Below, piece by piece: positions 45,993 to 46,803 of a stretch of 46,803 nt of DNA. The number at the start of each line of letters is the position of its first letter. Position 1 is the first letter of the stretch. The stretch is from Candidatus Zambryskiibacteriota bacterium. Lineage in GTDB: Bacteria; Patescibacteriota; Minisyncoccia; Phycocordibacterales; DATDWN01. The DNA lies in NCBI GenBank assembly GCA_023267045.1, contig JAHFOB010000007.1:1-46803 (forward strand). The letters are read 5' to 3'. Made by a program: the position numbers and the translations under genes. Under the pieces are notes generated by a model. It was not told the origin of the DNA and ran no database searches. It saw only the letters and a list, made by a program, of their open reading frames with translations.

Positions 45993-46718
45993 TTATTTCT
46001 TTTTACTTTTCCATTTTTCAATTTCTGCATGGTTGCCAGATAACAAAACTTTTGGAACCCTATATTTTTTGTTTTTGTAGGTGAAAACCTCTGGACGAGT
46101 GTAAACATCGTGACTGGAGATGCGAGACTCCTCAAGCGAGTCAAAATTGCCCAGAACACCCTCTATTTGTCTTGCAACACAGTCGAGCAAAACCATAGCC
46201 GGTAATTCTCCGCCAGTTAAAACAAATGGCCCTATGGAAATATCTTCCGCTTTATATTCTTTTTGAAAAACTTTTTTTGCTCGTGCATCAATTCCCTCAT
46301 ATCTGCCACAGACAAGAATAATGTCTGTATAGTTTTTTGCAGTTTTTTTTGCATAAACCGTATCAAAATTTTTCCCACCAGGACTAAAAAATATAATTTT
46401 AATTCTTGTCTCTTTTACATTCGGTCTGTTGACCTCAGTACTTCGTCGCTCTTGCTCGGTCGCAACTTTTCTACTTTTAACTTTTAACTTCGACAGTACC
46501 CTGTCGATCGCTTTCACAACCGGCAATGCTTGTATGACCATACCAGGACCACCAGCGTATGGTTTCTGGTCAACCCTCCTCCATTTATCGTCTGAATAAT
46601 CTCGGGGATTGTAAAACTCTACTTTTATTTTCTTGTCTTCGATGGCTCGTGCAATAATAGACTCGTTTAGATACGAGTCAAAAGCACCAGGAAAAAGACT
46701 TATGATATGAAAATTCAT
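45993..46718 (-). CDS. trmD: tRNA (guanine-N1)-methyltransferase with in-frame insertion
   Basis: MNFHIISLFPGAFDSYLNESIIARA, PYAGGPGMVIQ, VCGRYEGIDAR, SIGPFVLTGGELPAMVLLD. Confidence 0.95.
   Translation of the reverse strand: MNFHIISLFPGAFDSYLNESIIARAIEDKKIKVEFYNPRDYSDDKWRRVDQKPYAGGPGMVIQALPVVKAIDRVLSKLKVKSRKVATEQERRSTEVNRPNVKETRIKIIFFSPGGKNFDTVYAKKTAKNYTDIILVCGRYEGIDARAKKVFQKEYKAEDISIGPFVLTGGELPAMVLLDCVARQIEGVLGNFDSLEESRISSHDVYTRPEVFTYKNKKYRVPKVLLSGNHAEIEKWKSKKK
46414..46463 (-). repeat. Third copy of the covarying mini-hairpin repeat, in trmD
   Basis: acattc-GGTC-tgtt-GACC-tcagtacttcgtcgctcttgctcggtcgc. Confidence 0.8.
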
Positions 46719-46759
46719 CTCGTATTTCTACCACATTTTTAATATTTCGTCCATATATG

Positions 46760-46803
46760 AATGACCTCCTCCCCGCACTCCTCTGATTACAGAGTCGTAC
46801 GGG
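46760..46803 (-). mobile_element. End of a second IS200/IS605-type copy or derivative, cut by window edge
   Basis: 44 nt identical to 41927-41970 (aatgacctcctccccgcactcctctgattacagagtcgtacggg). Confidence 0.8.

Noticed and set aside
1-46803. CRISPR array or cas genes
   Set aside because: No regularly spaced direct repeats seen; the Cas4-like Cys cluster belongs to the UvrD-nuclease fusion.

Overview
This window looks like a compact, AT-rich genome segment from a Patescibacteria/CPR (Parcubacteria-like) bacterium. That lineage is inferred from gene content and style, not from a search. Core genes are priA, def, fmt, hpf, tRNA-Asn, typA, truB, hisS, uppP, a UvrD-PDDEXK helicase-nuclease, rpoD-dnaG-rpoC-rpoB, lexA, an ABC transporter pair and trmD. 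The most interesting protein-coding region is 5420-12194. It carries a ThiF/E1-like enzyme, a 4'-phosphopantetheinyl transferase, a nitroreductase-fold protein, two FeeM-like N-acyltransferases around an acyl carrier protein, an SGNH hydrolase, a small membrane protein, a methyltransferase and a C39-like cysteine protease. This reads as a candidate acyl-amino-acid or modified-peptide pathway. At the nucleotide level there are several unexplained structured elements: (i) three loci sharing a long terminal stem and a GACGA/TGATGAG internal-loop core; (ii) palindromic junction elements (CCC..TAG / CTA..GGGATG) that end one gene and abut the next start codon (hisS/exonuclease, dnaG/rpoD, and the hpf leader); (iii) in-frame repeats in a PIF1-like helicase and TrmD whose short hairpin stems differ in sequence but keep base pairing; (iv) an IS200/IS605 element whose end recurs at the last bases of the window. 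No CRISPR array or rRNA was seen. All calls come from reading the sequence and supplied translations; no searches or folding programs were run.
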